DNA of 64,000 bases from Breviolum minutum Mf 1.05b.01 (Eukaryota > Sar > Dinophyceae > Suessiales > Symbiodiniaceae): assembly GCA_000507305.1 (NCBI GenBank), contig DF239727.1:15001-79000 (forward strand). Reading direction: 5' to 3'. This document shows positions 1 to 10,510 of this stretch, piece by piece. Within the stretch, counting starts at the first letter, position 1. Each line of letters starts with the position of its first letter. A program made the translations under genes and the position numbers. The notes under the pieces are model-generated. The model did no database searches. It saw nothing but the letters and a program-made list of their open reading frames with translations, and was not told the DNA's origin.

Positions 1-75
1 CTAGACAGTTAATCAGTTAGGCTGTTAGTCAGCTAGTCAGTTGATCAGTTAGGCAGTTAGACTGTAGGACAGTTC
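1..75. repeat. Degenerate CAGTTAG-type short tandem repeat
   Basis: The window opens inside a degenerate array of CAGTTAG/GTCAG words. Its complement resembles the GACTAACT-type arrays at 9.57-9.75 and 10.05-10.2 kb, so it probably belongs to the same simple-sequence family. The left edge is cut by the window. Confidence 0.6.
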
Positions 76-904
76 GATCCATCAATGTTTTTGCCCTGCC
101 ATTTGTGACTCACAACAACCAATCTCTCCTATAGGTTTCCTATTGTTGAAACTTCCGCCACCGCCTCCTGCAGTACTTGGTAGCGGTAGTTAGTGGTAAT
201 GGTACTGGTAGTGGTAGTGGTGGTGGTCCTGGTAATGGAAGTGGTACTGGTACTGGAAATGGTAATGTTTGTACTATAGGATTTGCCATAGTAAGAAAAG
301 TAATAGCGGTAGTGGGAGCAGTCCACGCTAGTTGGAAAAACTTACCCACGGATATTCCCAACCAATCTGGCCGGTCTGTCGCAAAAAGTCATGGTCATAT
401 AAAAACAGAAAGCATGGTATTTCACACCGTGACAGAAATCTGACTCGGTGTCTCGCATTCCACGTCATGTTCTGTGTTGCGCCGTTGTCCTGAGGGCAAA
501 GTAGAACCACTGAGTGTGGCCCTGGGCACTCTGCGTGTCGCTGTCCACGAGGAGTTCGTACCTCGATTATGATCTTCGTTGCTTCATTGATTTCCATCCA
601 AGAATTTACCGATCTGTCTTCATTGGACAAATGCCTAGAAATCCGACATCCATAAACCATTTGTTCCGCAACAAAGAAAGACCCAAACTTCAACTTTCCA
701 CTATAACTTCTACTCAGCACGAACGAACCTATTGAATCACAAATCTTCCAAAGCAAACAAGGAACGCCATGGATAAAAATGATACCAGCATAGACCCCAA
801 ACAAGGCAGGTAAATCAATGAAATCAAATAAACACAAAGACATCATGCAGACATGAAGAAGACATGTACAATGTGGACCATACAGAGAAAGCCAAATCCT
901 GAAA
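76..904. other. Unrecognised stretch with a GGT-rich microsatellite
   Basis: Positions 177-266 form an imperfect GGTA/GGTAGT microsatellite. A GAAACTTCCGCCACCG motif at 148-165 recurs at other array edges in the window. A 172-codon open frame on the minus strand (846-328) is not low complexity, but I recognise no domain in it and it has no supporting context. I see no gene that can be defended here. Confidence 0.4.
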
Positions 905-1085
905 CGTCATTTCCAATGCGCGGCCGATCCGAGCATGATCCGAGACCGATCCGAGCATGAACCCGTCCGTCCGCAACCCGCCGCGCAACCGAGGTTACTT
1001 TCCGCGCTGAGGACGAACATTTTGTTTTGAAAAATACAACATTTCGCACTCCGGCTATCTTTGCAAATTTCACCAAGTACTGCGC
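905..1085 (+). repeat. ~180-bp dispersed module, copy 1
   Basis: This stretch starts with GATCCGAGCATGATCCGAG and ends with ACAACATTTCGC and CTCCGGCTATCT just before the 42-bp repeats. The same order of words is found at 17,685-17,860 (same orientation) and, reverse-complemented and more diverged, at about 8,130-8,300. It forms the head of the composite repeat family described in the findings. Confidence 0.7.
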
Positions 1086-1240
1086 CTGCCACGAAAAGTG
1101 ACACTTAACCTTCACCAAGTACTGCACCTGCCACGAAAAGTGACACTTGAACTTCACCAAGTAGAGCACCTGCCACGAAAAGTGACACTTGACCTTCACC
1201 AACTACTGCCAATGCCACGAAAAGTGACACTTGAACTATG
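1075..1240 (+). repeat. 42-bp tandem repeat, four copies
   Basis: The unit contains GCCTGCCACGAAAAGTGACA followed by TTCACCAAGTACTG and repeats every 42 bp about four times. It is the same monomer as the array at 17,850-18,120 and, inverted, at 8,355-8,600. Open frames across it are products of the repetition, not genes. Confidence 0.85.
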
Positions 1241-2047
1241 ACTTGCCTCTACTAGTACTAAACGATTCTATTACTTGACTCTTCTATTACTAAACGATTC
1301 TATTACTTGACTCTACTATTACTAAGCGATTCTTGTACTTGACTCTACTATTACTAATCGATTCTATTACTTGACTCTTCTATTACTAAGAGATTCTTTT
1401 ACTTGACTCTACTATTACTAAGCGATTCTGTTACTTGACTCTACTATTACTAAACGATTCTATTACTTGACTCTACTATTACTAAGCGATTCTATTACTT
1501 GACTCTTCTATTACTAAACGATTCTATTTCTTGACTCTACTATTGCTAAACGATTCTATAACTTGACTCTTCTATTACTAAGAGATTCTTTTACTTGACT
1601 CTACTATTACTAAGCGATTCTGTTACTTGACTCTACTATTACTAAACAATTCTATTACTTGACTCTACTATTACTAAGAGATTCTTTTACCGATTCTATA
1701 ACTTGACTCTTCTATTACTAAGAGATTCTTTTACTTGACTCTACTACTACTCAACAATTCTGTTACTTGACACTTCTGTTACTCAACGATTTTATTACTT
1801 GACTCTACTACTACTAAGCGATTCCATACATTGACTCTACTATTACTAAGCGATTCTATTACTTGACTCTACTATTACTAAGCGATTCTATTACGTGACT
1901 CAACTATTACTAAGCGATTCTTCTACTTGACTCTACTATTACTCAACGATTCTATTACTTGACTCTACTATTACTCAACGATTCTATTTCTTGACTCTTC
2001 TATTACTAAACGATTCTTTTACTTGACTCTACTATTACTAAACGCTT
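1241..2047 (+). repeat. 32-bp minisatellite, about 25 copies
   Basis: The unit is built on TTACTTGACTCTACTATTAC followed by TAAGCGATTCTA (32 bp). Copies differ by a few substitutions, with some TCTTCT/TCTACT alternation and one disrupted unit near 1,680-1,700. The array sits directly after the 42-bp repeats. Confidence 0.9.
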
Positions 2048-2059
2048 CGATGTCGTTCG

Positions 2060-3065
2060 TATTTTGGAAAAATGAATTTTGATCTCTACCTCAGCCATTT
2101 CTGCCTACAAGAGATCTACGTGATACACGGCGCCCTGCACACAGTTGGAGGAGCACTACACAAAGTGCCTACAGATGCACTTTCTACCCACGTGCGCTAC
2201 TATGTCCCTTTGACCGTGGAAGAGTACATCTACATGGCAGATCAGACTACAGCACCCCGTGTCTCTACCACCAAGGCTACGGCATGTATGCCATTATATA
2301 ATCGAATCAACGGGTTGCTTGAGCAGTCACACTGCTACCTGTTTTTGGCCTACATGTTCCCGAACTCCAACGTCTACACACGCAGCAAGGGTACTTTCTA
2401 CATTCTGGAGACATACATGTCACAACATGCACTACATGCCCATGTTGAGGCCAAAACCATGTGCCTCTTTTCACCGGGGCCACATGTCCTCAACTTTGGC
2501 CTTCGACTACAGCTATGATTCCAGTGAGCAAGAAAAACAGCTACAGAGCGTCTACCGTGAGAAATGGAGCTACACTTGTAACTCGATTGCAAGTGATCAA
2601 TTTCTCTACAGGCTGCGCCTGGGATTTCTGGGTGGTTGTTACAGCTTTGGTGGGCTACTACAAGATCTTGAAAGCAAAGAAGGCCCTTCTACTTGAGCAG
2701 TGAGGTTCACTGGACCTATGTGGGACATTTGATCTACGACCTGGAGATTGGTGCCCCTACAAAGAACAAGATTTTGAAGCAGACGAACATCTATGGTTTT
2801 CTTCAGGAGTCAAACCGCACGATGGACTACCTGCGTGGATCGTCAGAAGCCAATGAGACCTATGGCAAGGCAAGATCACTGCAGCAGAGGTCAAGGAGGT
2901 GGTACAAAAGTGGAGGACTACAGCTTTACTTGAAGCTACCTTTTGCAGTGACTGAAGCTGATGAAGCTACAGCACAGCCTGCTGCCAAGAGGCAACGGGC
3001 TACATGGAGATTGAGGAACTCTACTCAAGGATTGAGCAACGTCTACGGTACCATTAGGACCTAAA
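2060..3065 (+). other. Possible decayed coding stretch, unrecognised
   Basis: This 1-kb stretch has higher GC than its surroundings. Several overlapping open frames of 80-148 codons end here (2,072-2,518; 2,259-2,696; 2,693-3,064), and in the region 2,640-3,010 a further frame reads as protein-like text interrupted by stops. CTAC words recur unusually often. No single frame stays open throughout and no motif is recognised, so it is either a decayed gene or retroelement or a chance open region. I assign no function. Confidence 0.25.
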
Positions 3066-3689
3066 ACTACAAGCCTCCAATGGAACCTTTGGCTACCTTT
3101 TTGTACATGCAAGGTCTGAGAAGGGGAAGGGGTGTCAGAATACTACATCCCATGCATGTACTATGTTACATATGTATCTGTACAGTCACGGCATAAAAAG
3201 AGTTTTGCTCGACACTTCGGTCTGCTTGTTTGAACTGCACAGCTCATACATGGACGTGCTGCTTGTACATGACGCAATAGCCAATGGATAAAAGCGGCAA
3301 GCGTGACAAGAGAATGTCGTGCTTGTATATTTGTGTATGTGAAGGGCCTGCCTTTTTTCGCGCTGACTTTGTCAAGTCTCCTTTGCTCCTCCTGGTATCA
3401 AACTTTGTCATTGCGCAACGCCATTCAACACCATGGGACACATGTCCCAGGCAAAAGAGATTATAGTAGCGGACTTGAAGATAGAATATCAAAAATCTTG
3501 GGTTTACAGATAGAATATTAAAAGCCAACATGTCGCGGGAAATTTTACAGATAGAATATTAAGTCGCGGGAAATTTTGATGTAAACATCGTTCAACATAC
3601 CGGTTTTTCGCATATATATGTATATATATGCACGAAAAGCCCACAGATAGAATGGGTTTGTTACGTTTCTGAATTTGCAGATGTTACCG

Positions 3690-3727
3690 TTTCGTGTATA
3701 TATATTTATCTATATATATACACGAAA
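3690..3727. repeat. Perfect 15-bp inverted repeat (hairpin)
   Basis: The arms TTTCGTGTATATATA and TATATATACACGAAA are exact complements separated by 8 nt. It lies inside the candidate inverted-repeat element. A shorter related sequence with CACGAAA next to TATATATG is present near 3,610-3,640. Confidence 0.8.
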
Positions 3728-3940
3728 TCCACCGATATAATATTCACTGTTTTTTTGGAAAACATATATAGTTAACAAAACAATCACATCCATTGTATAT
3801 CTCAAGCTAAAATGAATAGACATGATGAAAAATGGACCATGCTTAATAAAAATACGAAAAACTGATACAAACATGAAGAATGGAGCCAAGACAAACCAGA
3901 GAACAAAAATCAATCGATACATGAATACTAACCAAAAACA

Positions 3941-4235
3941 TAGTCTTTTTTGGAACTTAGAGCGGTTCAGAATGATGGAAGCTCCATCGGAACATTCTAT
4001 CTGTAGCAACTGGAGGGGGTTGCAAAAAGAATTCTGTAGATAAAGAACGAACATCAAATAGATGAACAAGTAAATGCACAAGAAAGTCAACAACCAATGA
4101 ATGAATTGATGAATAAATGGATCAATCAAGAAACAATACAAAATAAAGGCAGGCATATGTAGAACAGTGAATAGATGAGAAGCAAACTAGATAGATAGAT
4201 AAATCTTAGATAGTGAGCAAATAAGAAAATAGAAT
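3941..4235 (+). repeat. ~300-bp internal direct repeat, copy 1 of 3
   Basis: This copy is recognised by GGTTCAGAATGATGGAAGCT (3,963), TCCATCGGAACATTCTATCT, TTGCAAAAAGAATTCTGTAG, then AAGAACGAACATCAAATAGA, and a run of GATAGATAGATAAAT near its end. Matching words occur in the same order in the copies at 4,350 and 4,988. Confidence 0.85.
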
Positions 4236-4349
4236 TCAATAAATGAAGAAATAAATCAAGAAACATTCTGAAGCAAATAGATAATTAAGGTCAGCTCATA
4301 TACAAGATGCAAGCAATTGAGAACAGAATTCAATAGATAAATGCATTAA

Positions 4350-4640
4350 CAAAAACTCTTTTTTTGGACCTAGAGAGGTTCAAAATGATGGATGGTCCAT
4401 CGGAATATTCTATCTATGAATTCTGCAGGGGTTTGCAAAAAGAATTGTGTAGATAAAGAACGAACATTAAATAGATAAACAAGTAAATGCACAAGAAAGT
4501 CAATAGCCAATAAATAAATTGATGAATAAATGATCAATCAAGAAACTCTACAAAATAAACGCAGAAATATGTACAACAATAAATGGACGAGACATATACT
4601 AGATAAATAGATAAATATTCGATAGCCGGTAAAAAAGAAA
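4350..4640 (+). repeat. ~300-bp internal direct repeat, copy 2 of 3
   Basis: This copy carries GGTTCAAAATGATGGATGGT at 4,378, then TTGCAAAAAGAATTGTGTAG and AAGAACGAACATTAAATAGA. The order of words matches copy 1, with scattered substitutions and small indels. Confidence 0.85.
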
Positions 4641-4987
4641 CATGCAAGGAACCATGAGGATTTGCTGGCTCTTTGTGTGGCCTTTAACACAGAAGCTATG
4701 CACTAAATTCGTGTACTTTGTCCATCTTCCAATCTCTCAGCATGCCGTGACCCGTCCTCCTCAAAAACCTTCTCCGTAAAGAATCAAGCGACCAATGGCA
4801 AGAAAAGTCCCTTGCTTTGTCTTTTGCTGCTCTTCATGAATTGTCAAGATGACCACAACACTAAGAGAACGATTCAACAGCTTGATATTTCCAGACTCTT
4901 GCCTGAGTAAAGAAAAAAGTAAGCAAATAGATAGATAAATGCACAAAAACAAGCGCTGGACAACAAGAACCCATAGATAAATGAATC

Positions 4988-5275
4988 AAAAACGAAAAGC
5001 ATTTTCTGTTTTGGAACTAGAGAGGTTCAAAATGATGGATGCTCCATCGGAATATTGTATCTGTGAAATCTGGCGGGGTTTGCAAAAAGAATTTTGTAAA
5101 GAAAGAACGAACATCAAATAAATGAACAAGTACAGGAATAAGAAAGTCAATAACCAATAAATAAATGGATCAAAAAATGGATAAATCAAGAACAATACAA
5201 AAGAAAGGCAGAAATATGTACCACAATGGACGAGAAATAAAGTAGATAAATAGATAAATCATAACTGGCCGGCAA
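4988..5275 (+). repeat. ~300-bp internal direct repeat, copy 3 of 3
   Basis: This copy carries GGTTCAAAATGATGGATGCT at 5,021, then TTGCAAAAAGAATTTTGTAA and AAGAACGAACATCAAATAAA. It is closer to copy 2 than to copy 1 in the first third. The spacing between copies is uneven (415 and 643 bp), so this is not a simple tandem array. Confidence 0.85.
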
Positions 5276-6035
5276 ATAAGAGAATAAAGTTCAAGAAATT
5301 CAGCAATGAATCAACAAAATTTTACACAAAATGAATAAATGAAGCAAGAAACAAAAAACCCTGGAACTACTGTAACATGCACAACTTGCAAGTCACTGCG
5401 CGGGCAAACATTCCAGGTCATTTACTTATTTGTCCAATACACTTGCCCTGAACATCCCCAAACCGTCCCCAATAGTGTGTATTTCCGCTACGTTTGGCAA
5501 CATCAACGGGGTCTACGAGCTAACTGACGGCACCTACAGTTTCTTGGGCCACACTCTTGCCATCACAGCTCTTCAAACTAAATTCACTTTTTATACAGCG
5601 AGACTTTGGCTCATGAGAATAGAAGACAACAAAGAACAGATTCGCCGTTTTAGGTTTTGCGCATGAGTTGTTTGAGTATTCATCATGGTGCAATGTGTGT
5701 CAACAGAGTACGCTGTCATGCTTTTGTAGAGTCCTCGGTCGTTGAAATCAAAGGCTCACAATGCTGGCAATATCTGCTTTCATCTGCCCCTGTCCCAAGC
5801 TACAGTATGCTTGGAAATCTTCCTGACAGTTCCCCCCAGCAGCGCACTGCACTGCATTTTGAATGGTTGTGCAGTTCAGTGCTGTTTGTTTAACCTTAGG
5901 TTAAATATAATTATATGTATTTTCGTATATGCTTTAAATACAATATACCACAGTTTCAACCAAAAAATAATATACATTCTATCTTCAAGCCCGAAAAGGG
6001 TGGTAATATTCTATCTTCAAGTCCGCGGCTACTAT

Positions 6036-7724
6036 ACCCTTATTGGGGTAGGAAGCTCCCCTTTTTCCAGGATGTGAGTTTAAAGAAAATGTTGAAACGT
6101 GTCGAAACATCCACCGAGTGGACATGTCACATGTCTGGGTGACCGTTTTATTGGTGGTCCTTTTCGATGCGAGACAAAGAAAAGAAAACCTTTCCAGGCA
6201 AGTCAAAACCTGGAAGGGAAGCTTCCAACTTGCGTTTCCACGGTTTCAGTTCCGTCTTCGGTTCCGGTGTCGTTTTTTTCGTTTCTCCGTTTCTTGGAGG
6301 GCACTCCAACTCGGTGGCACCGGGACCGACACCGACAGAGCCAAGGTGTGGGCCTCAAGTCGAAAGTTGACAACGTTCTGTGCACTCTTTTCACTCAGTG
6401 ACTATATGACTCCATACCTGAAACGTATTTTACATATATTAAATTAATAAATGCAATTACAAACTTCATAACTTCATAACTTCATAACTTCATTTGCCTT
6501 ACCGCCTATGGCTCCGTGGCTACGCCCAAAAATATCACATTGCACCTTGATGTCGTCCTGGATTCACAACGAGCTTCGCGGATAGTAGATTTCCACATTC
6601 GAAATGGGACCAGAAGCGCAACCTGAATCGACAAATTAATGGAAAAATCGTCATTGTCACTTTGTCCAGTTTTCGTTGCTCAAGTTTTCTGGCCTGAAAT
6701 TTGGGTTTTGCACATCGTGCCTCTTTTGCACACGTCAGATTTCCAAATGTTCCTTCAATTTCTTGTCATCTTCTTGTGATCGCTGTGGAAAGTTTTTTTA
6801 CGTGGACCAAAATGATAAAATTTCAATGCAAAAATTTTGACCACGATTTTTCCAAAAACAAATCGTGGTTCTTAAATTCAGCTTCACTGGCACTGGCTCG
6901 CTTCCAGTTGCTCAAGTTTTGAGACCGTTGGATGTTTAAGTTCACAAACCGTTTGGATTCCTGTTTGCAACTGATTGCTCCAAACTGTTTCACACTCACG
7001 TACTGACGTACGGCATCTAATTCTCAACAATTGTCAATGCTTTGTTCCAAACTTTCAAATCGAACTAAATAAAGTCAAAATTACGCTATCATGAGCTATC
7101 CATCCGGGTGCCAGGGTGTCACCACATGGTGTACATGTTCGCAATCAGCACGTCGCTGTTGAAGTGCATGAGATAGACGGGAAAGGAAACGGGCCAAGTA
7201 TCATAATGACACAGCAAGAAAGGTTCCGAAACAAGAGTTTCCCAACAACGACATGTCTTTGCTGAGACAGCAAACATTCTCAAATATGTTTTTTCCGTTC
7301 TTTGTTTCAAAGGACATAGTTCTGAGAAGGAAAAAGGTCTTTTTGCGGGTACTTCAAGATACGGATTTTGCCCTTCAACTGCATTTCAAGACTGAGGCAA
7401 GGACGGCCCATCTGCCGTTTTTCGAGCAGACTGAGGTGAGCCTGAACAACGGCAATAGCCGGTCTTGAACAATAGCATGACATTTGTCTTCAAAAATAGA
7501 ACATACGCAACATGTTGTGGTGTGACCGCCAAAAGCGATGGAAACATTCTTCTGGCCCCTGGCTCGGTTCATCAGTGATGTTGCAGTGACGTGATTTCGC
7601 CCAGAATTTGTTGTCAAACTGCTTCGGTTCGATGGATTTTCAATATCTTGATGTATATCCGAAGTGACACCTACATAGTACATATACTTTACATATACTT
7701 TACTTTTCCAACGACAAATAATTG
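6036..7724. other. Intergenic, nothing recognised
   Basis: This stretch has no long non-shadow frame and no recognised motif. A short (AACTTCAT)n tract lies at about 6,463-6,492. Confidence 0.5.
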
Positions 7725-7752
7725 AGAAACTTCCGCGTTACGGAGTTTTAGC
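7725..7752 (+). repeat. GAGAAACTTCC boundary motif
   Basis: GAGAAACTTCCGCGTTACGG lies directly before the CATCAC array. Its complement, with one change, is at about 18,757-18,778, between two other arrays. Confidence 0.6.
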
Positions 7753-8045
7753 ACCATCACATTTGACCACATCACTCACACCTCACATCTCACATCACTT
7801 CACCACATCACTCACATCACCCATCTCGCCACATCATACATCACATCTCACCACATCTGTGACATGCCCCATCACTCATCACTCGCATCACACACATCAC
7901 TCACATCACATCTCACCACATCACATCGCACATCGCACATCACTCACATCACTGGCATCACACCTCACCAAATCACTGACATCCTTCGCATCACTCACAT
8001 CATTCACATCATTCACATCACGTGTAGGCATCACATCACATCTCA
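7753..8045 (+). repeat. CATCAC-rich simple repeat
   Basis: This is an irregular array of ACATCACTCACATC and ACATCTCACC words. Similar but shorter stretches lie at 9,020-9,145 and 24,165-24,240. Open frames here read as poly(S/H/T) and are artefacts. Confidence 0.85.
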
Positions 8046-8640
8046 CTTTTCGCATGGTGATTTGGAATGTGCCTTTTCGTGGCATGCGCAACATTGGGCG
8101 ATGTTGGAGGGAAGTTCAAGCGTCACTTTTCGCGGCAGGCGCAACATGTGGTGAAATTTGGACAGGTAGCTGGAGCGCGAAATCTTATTTTTTGCGCTAA
8201 GAAATGCGTCTTCAAAGCGCGAAAAGTAACCTCTGTGACCGCGGGCGCAACATGAGCAGTTGATTCTCGGACCGGGTTTGGACCGTGTTCGGGTTCATGT
8301 TAGAATCTTTCGGCTTAATGACTTCGTGTGACCTGCCCCCATTATCGGAGGGTGGCTTTTCGTGACAACATTTGGTGATGTTGGAATGCACTTTTCGTGG
8401 CAGGCGCAATAATTTGGTGACGTTGGGGCGTTGCTTTTTGCGGCGTGCGCAATATTTGGCGATGTTGGACTGCTACTTGTCGTGGCGCGCGCAACGTGGT
8501 GATATTGGGGCGTCACTTATACTGGCACGTGCAATATTTGGTGATGTTGGGGCGTTACTTCTTTCGTGGCAAGCGCAATATTTGGGGATGTTGAAAGGTG
8601 ACTCCTGTTGCTGCGCGCATTGTACTGGACATTTCATTCA
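8046..8640 (-). repeat. Composite 42/107/180-bp repeat block, inverted copy
   Basis: In reverse complement this block carries the same words as 17.1-18.2 kb. The 42-bp monomers, with GTGGCAGGCGCAA and TTGGTGATGTTGG, lie at 8,050-8,150 and 8,355-8,600. A diverged copy of the ~180-bp module, including GGTAGCTGGAGCGCGAAAT, lies between them. The end of the 107-bp unit, with GCGCGCATTGTACTGGAC, lies at 8,605-8,640. AGTACT repeats follow at 8,813, mirroring the arrangement at 16.3-18.2 kb. Confidence 0.75.
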
Positions 8641-8812
8641 TGCGTGAAGACTATCAAACATGAATGTCGTCGTTTGACTGTCCTTTGCGTCCCCATAGGT
8701 TGCTCTGCGCAATGCACGGGACATTTCACGTGTCCATTCTGCTTTCCATCCCATTGGTTGCTCAGCGCAATGTACTGGCCGTTTAATGTGTGGCGGAGTA
8801 GCTATCGCAGTA
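8641..8812. repeat. Two further degenerate 107-bp unit ends
   Basis: TGCGCAATGCACGGGACATT and GCGCAATGTACTGGCCGTTT resemble the inverted 107-bp unit end at 8,615, spaced about 70 bp. The copies are more diverged than those at 17.1-17.6 kb. Confidence 0.5.
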
Positions 8813-9000
8813 GTCCATACGCTCTAGTACAGAGTACTTTGTAGTATGGAATAATACGTAGTACGTAGAGGCACTCTGTGGTGCCGAGTAGCAGTTTGTA
8901 GTACGGAGCAATACCTTGCAGTACTGTGTAATACTTTGTAATACTTAGTAGCACCGAGAAGTACTGTGTAGTACTTTGTAGTGCCGAGAAACACTTTACA
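8813..9000 (-). repeat. AGTACT-rich array, inverted copy
   Basis: The repeated words GTAGTACTTTGTAGTACGGAG and related forms are the complement of the array at 16,311-17,105. Monomers are imperfect and only about 190 bp are preserved here. Confidence 0.8.
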
Positions 9001-9019
9001 GCACAGCTGTTGCATTTTT

Positions 9020-9145
9020 GGTAGCAGACACCACATCTCAGCACTTGTCACCACATCACATCACCTCACATCTCACCACATGTCACTACATCACATCTCT
9101 ATACATCTCGCCACACCTCACCACACCACATCACGTGATTTTCCA
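9020..9145 (+). repeat. CATCAC-rich simple repeat, second copy
   Basis: The words CACCACATCACATCACCTCA and TCTCACCACATGTCACTACA make up a short array like the one at 7,753-8,045. Confidence 0.8.
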
Positions 9146-9159
9146 CATCACCATCAGCA

Positions 9160-9376
9160 GCCGCAACCACCAGAACGCCACCATCCACGGAACCGTTGGT
9201 GCCCACAAAAACCTTGGTTTGGCCATCGCACTGGTTGGCCGACCTGTGCACATTCTATAAGCAAATGCCTTCTTCGGCATATAGTTTATTTTCCCTTTCG
9301 AAACTTCCGCCACCGGCTTACCCAGCTCTACTTGTATGTACTTATCAAAGGAAGTTTAGTTGAGAAACTTCCGATA
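9160..9376 (+). repeat. Dispersed ~200-bp block ending in GAAACTTCC motifs
   Basis: The block contains GGTTTGGCCATCGCACTGGT, CATTCTATAAGCAAAT, GAAACTTCCGCCACCGGCTT and CAGCTCTACTTGTA. A reverse-complement copy is at 15,850-16,010 and a more diverged same-strand copy at 24,200-24,335. It ends in an interrupted palindrome, AAGGAAGTTT...GAGAAACTTCC (9,349-9,373). Confidence 0.7.
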
Positions 9377-9396
9377 CACGAACGAGATCGCAGAGT

Positions 9397-9438
9397 CTAG
9401 AAGAGTAGAGTAGAGTAGGGTATTGTAGAGTAGAGTCA
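9397..9438 (+). repeat. GAGTA microsatellite
   Basis: Short run of AGAGTAGAGTAGAGTAGGGT and related 5-bp units directly after the boundary motif. Confidence 0.8.
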
Positions 9439-9564
9439 AGTTTCTACATATCGAACGAAAAATGACAAGTGTCTCCCGCCCTCCCACTACATACGTAAAT
9501 ATGTGCCTGGTTGACAAGTGTTAGTGTTCACCACCCGCCGTATGCAAAACAAAATTCAATGCCT

Positions 9565-9750
9565 TCGCTTTCATGCTAACTGACTAAATGTCTCACTGTC
9601 CAGCTGACGTACTGAGTAAGCGACTAACTGGCGAGTTGACCAACTGGCTCAAGGTCTAAATGTCTCACCGACTAACTTACTTCATTGACTGACTGACTAA
9701 CCGGCTGCCTACTTGACTGTTTGATCAACTGATTACCTGTCTAACTGTAC
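9565..9750 (+). repeat. GACTAACT-type degenerate array
   Basis: Irregular succession of CTAACTGACTAA, GACTAACT and CAACTG words. A second stretch of the same type is at 10,045-10,205 and the complement resembles 1-75. Confidence 0.7.
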
Positions 9751-9789
9751 GGTTTTGAAAACTGCATCTGCCAGCGAGACCATGTATGG

Positions 9790-9985
9790 ACTGGTTTGTA
9801 TTTTTGGCGGCGGTCAGAAAAGGCGCACCTACCACAGGTTTGCCGGAACCGACCACGTGGCTCAAAGAACAGTTCTGTCCGCCACACTTTTGTTTTTGAA
9901 GCGGTCAGAAGAGACACACCTCCACTATTTGTGCCGGTCGCAAAAGACACAGCAAATGCGGTCATGTGTTTTGTAACTACAGCAA
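9790..9985 (+). repeat. Two-copy ~89-bp repeat
   Basis: CGGTCAGAA followed by AGGCGCACCTACCAC (9,813) and CGGTCAGAAGAGACACACCT (9,902) head two diverged copies 89 bp apart, each followed by TTTGTGCCGG- or TTTGCCGG-like words. The pair is flanked on both sides by GACTAACT-type arrays. Confidence 0.6.
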
Positions 9986-10044
9986 TGACTACTAGATTTG
10001 CTTCTCGGTTACAAAACATTTGCAGATTGAACCTGTGAATGGTC

Positions 10045-10205
10045 ACTATTGTTAAACATCATTATTGTCTAACAGACTAACATACTACCTCACTGATTAA
10101 CTAACTTCATTGACGAAGTGACTGACTGACTGACTGACTCATTGACGAACTGACTAACAGACTAAGTAATTGACTACGTTGCTTATTGACTAATTAGCTA
10201 GCTGA
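10045..10205 (+). repeat. GACTAACT-type degenerate array, second stretch
   Basis: GACTGACTGACTGACTCATT and similar words. Same family as 9,565-9,750. Confidence 0.7.
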
Positions 10206-10234
10206 CTAATTATATCTTCTGCCCGAGCGGCATC

Positions 10235-10510
10235 GAAATCTCCAAAAGTGGTCCAAAACGCAGGTGTTTTGTACATTTTTGGCTTATAAATGCGCTTTGC
10301 GCAACAACGGCGTACAATCTTTCGACATAGAAACTTCAAAAAATAGTCCCAACATGGTGTGCTTTGTACATTTTGATTTACAAATGTGCTTCGTGCAACC
10401 GCGGCCTGCCATTTGTCGACATCCCAATTTGCAAAAGTGGTCCGAAGGTGGTGTTTTGTGCATTTTGACTTGAAAAAGCTTCGCGCAACAGCGGCATGCC
10501 ATTTTTCATG
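10235..10510 (+). repeat. 95-bp tandem repeat, three copies
   Basis: AAAAGTGGTCC or its variant heads each unit at about 10,241, 10,336 and 10,431, followed by TTTTGTACATTTT, then GCGCTTTGCGCAACA, then CGGC(A/C)TGCCATTT. The copies are clearly diverged from one another. Frames through them on both strands are repeat artefacts. Confidence 0.85.

Larger units (their letters stand above)
3463..6035. mobile_element. Candidate non-autonomous element with terminal inverted repeats
   Basis: Positions 3,463-3,489 and 6,006-6,035 are inverted copies of one another: ATAGTAG, then CGGACTTGAAGATAGAATAT, identical except for a 3-nt insertion (CCG) in the right copy. The motif AGATAGAAT also recurs just inside both ends (about 3,515, 3,551 and 3,644 on the left; 5,978-5,986 inverted on the right), like the subterminal repeats of some DNA transposons. 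The interior is A+T rich and carries three ~300-bp direct copies and a hairpin, but no transposase frame. No clear target-site duplication was seen, so the exact ends and the class are uncertain. Confidence 0.55.

Noticed and set aside
1241..2047. CRISPR-like regular array
   Set aside because: Repeats are contiguous with no unique spacers and degenerate; a eukaryotic minisatellite.
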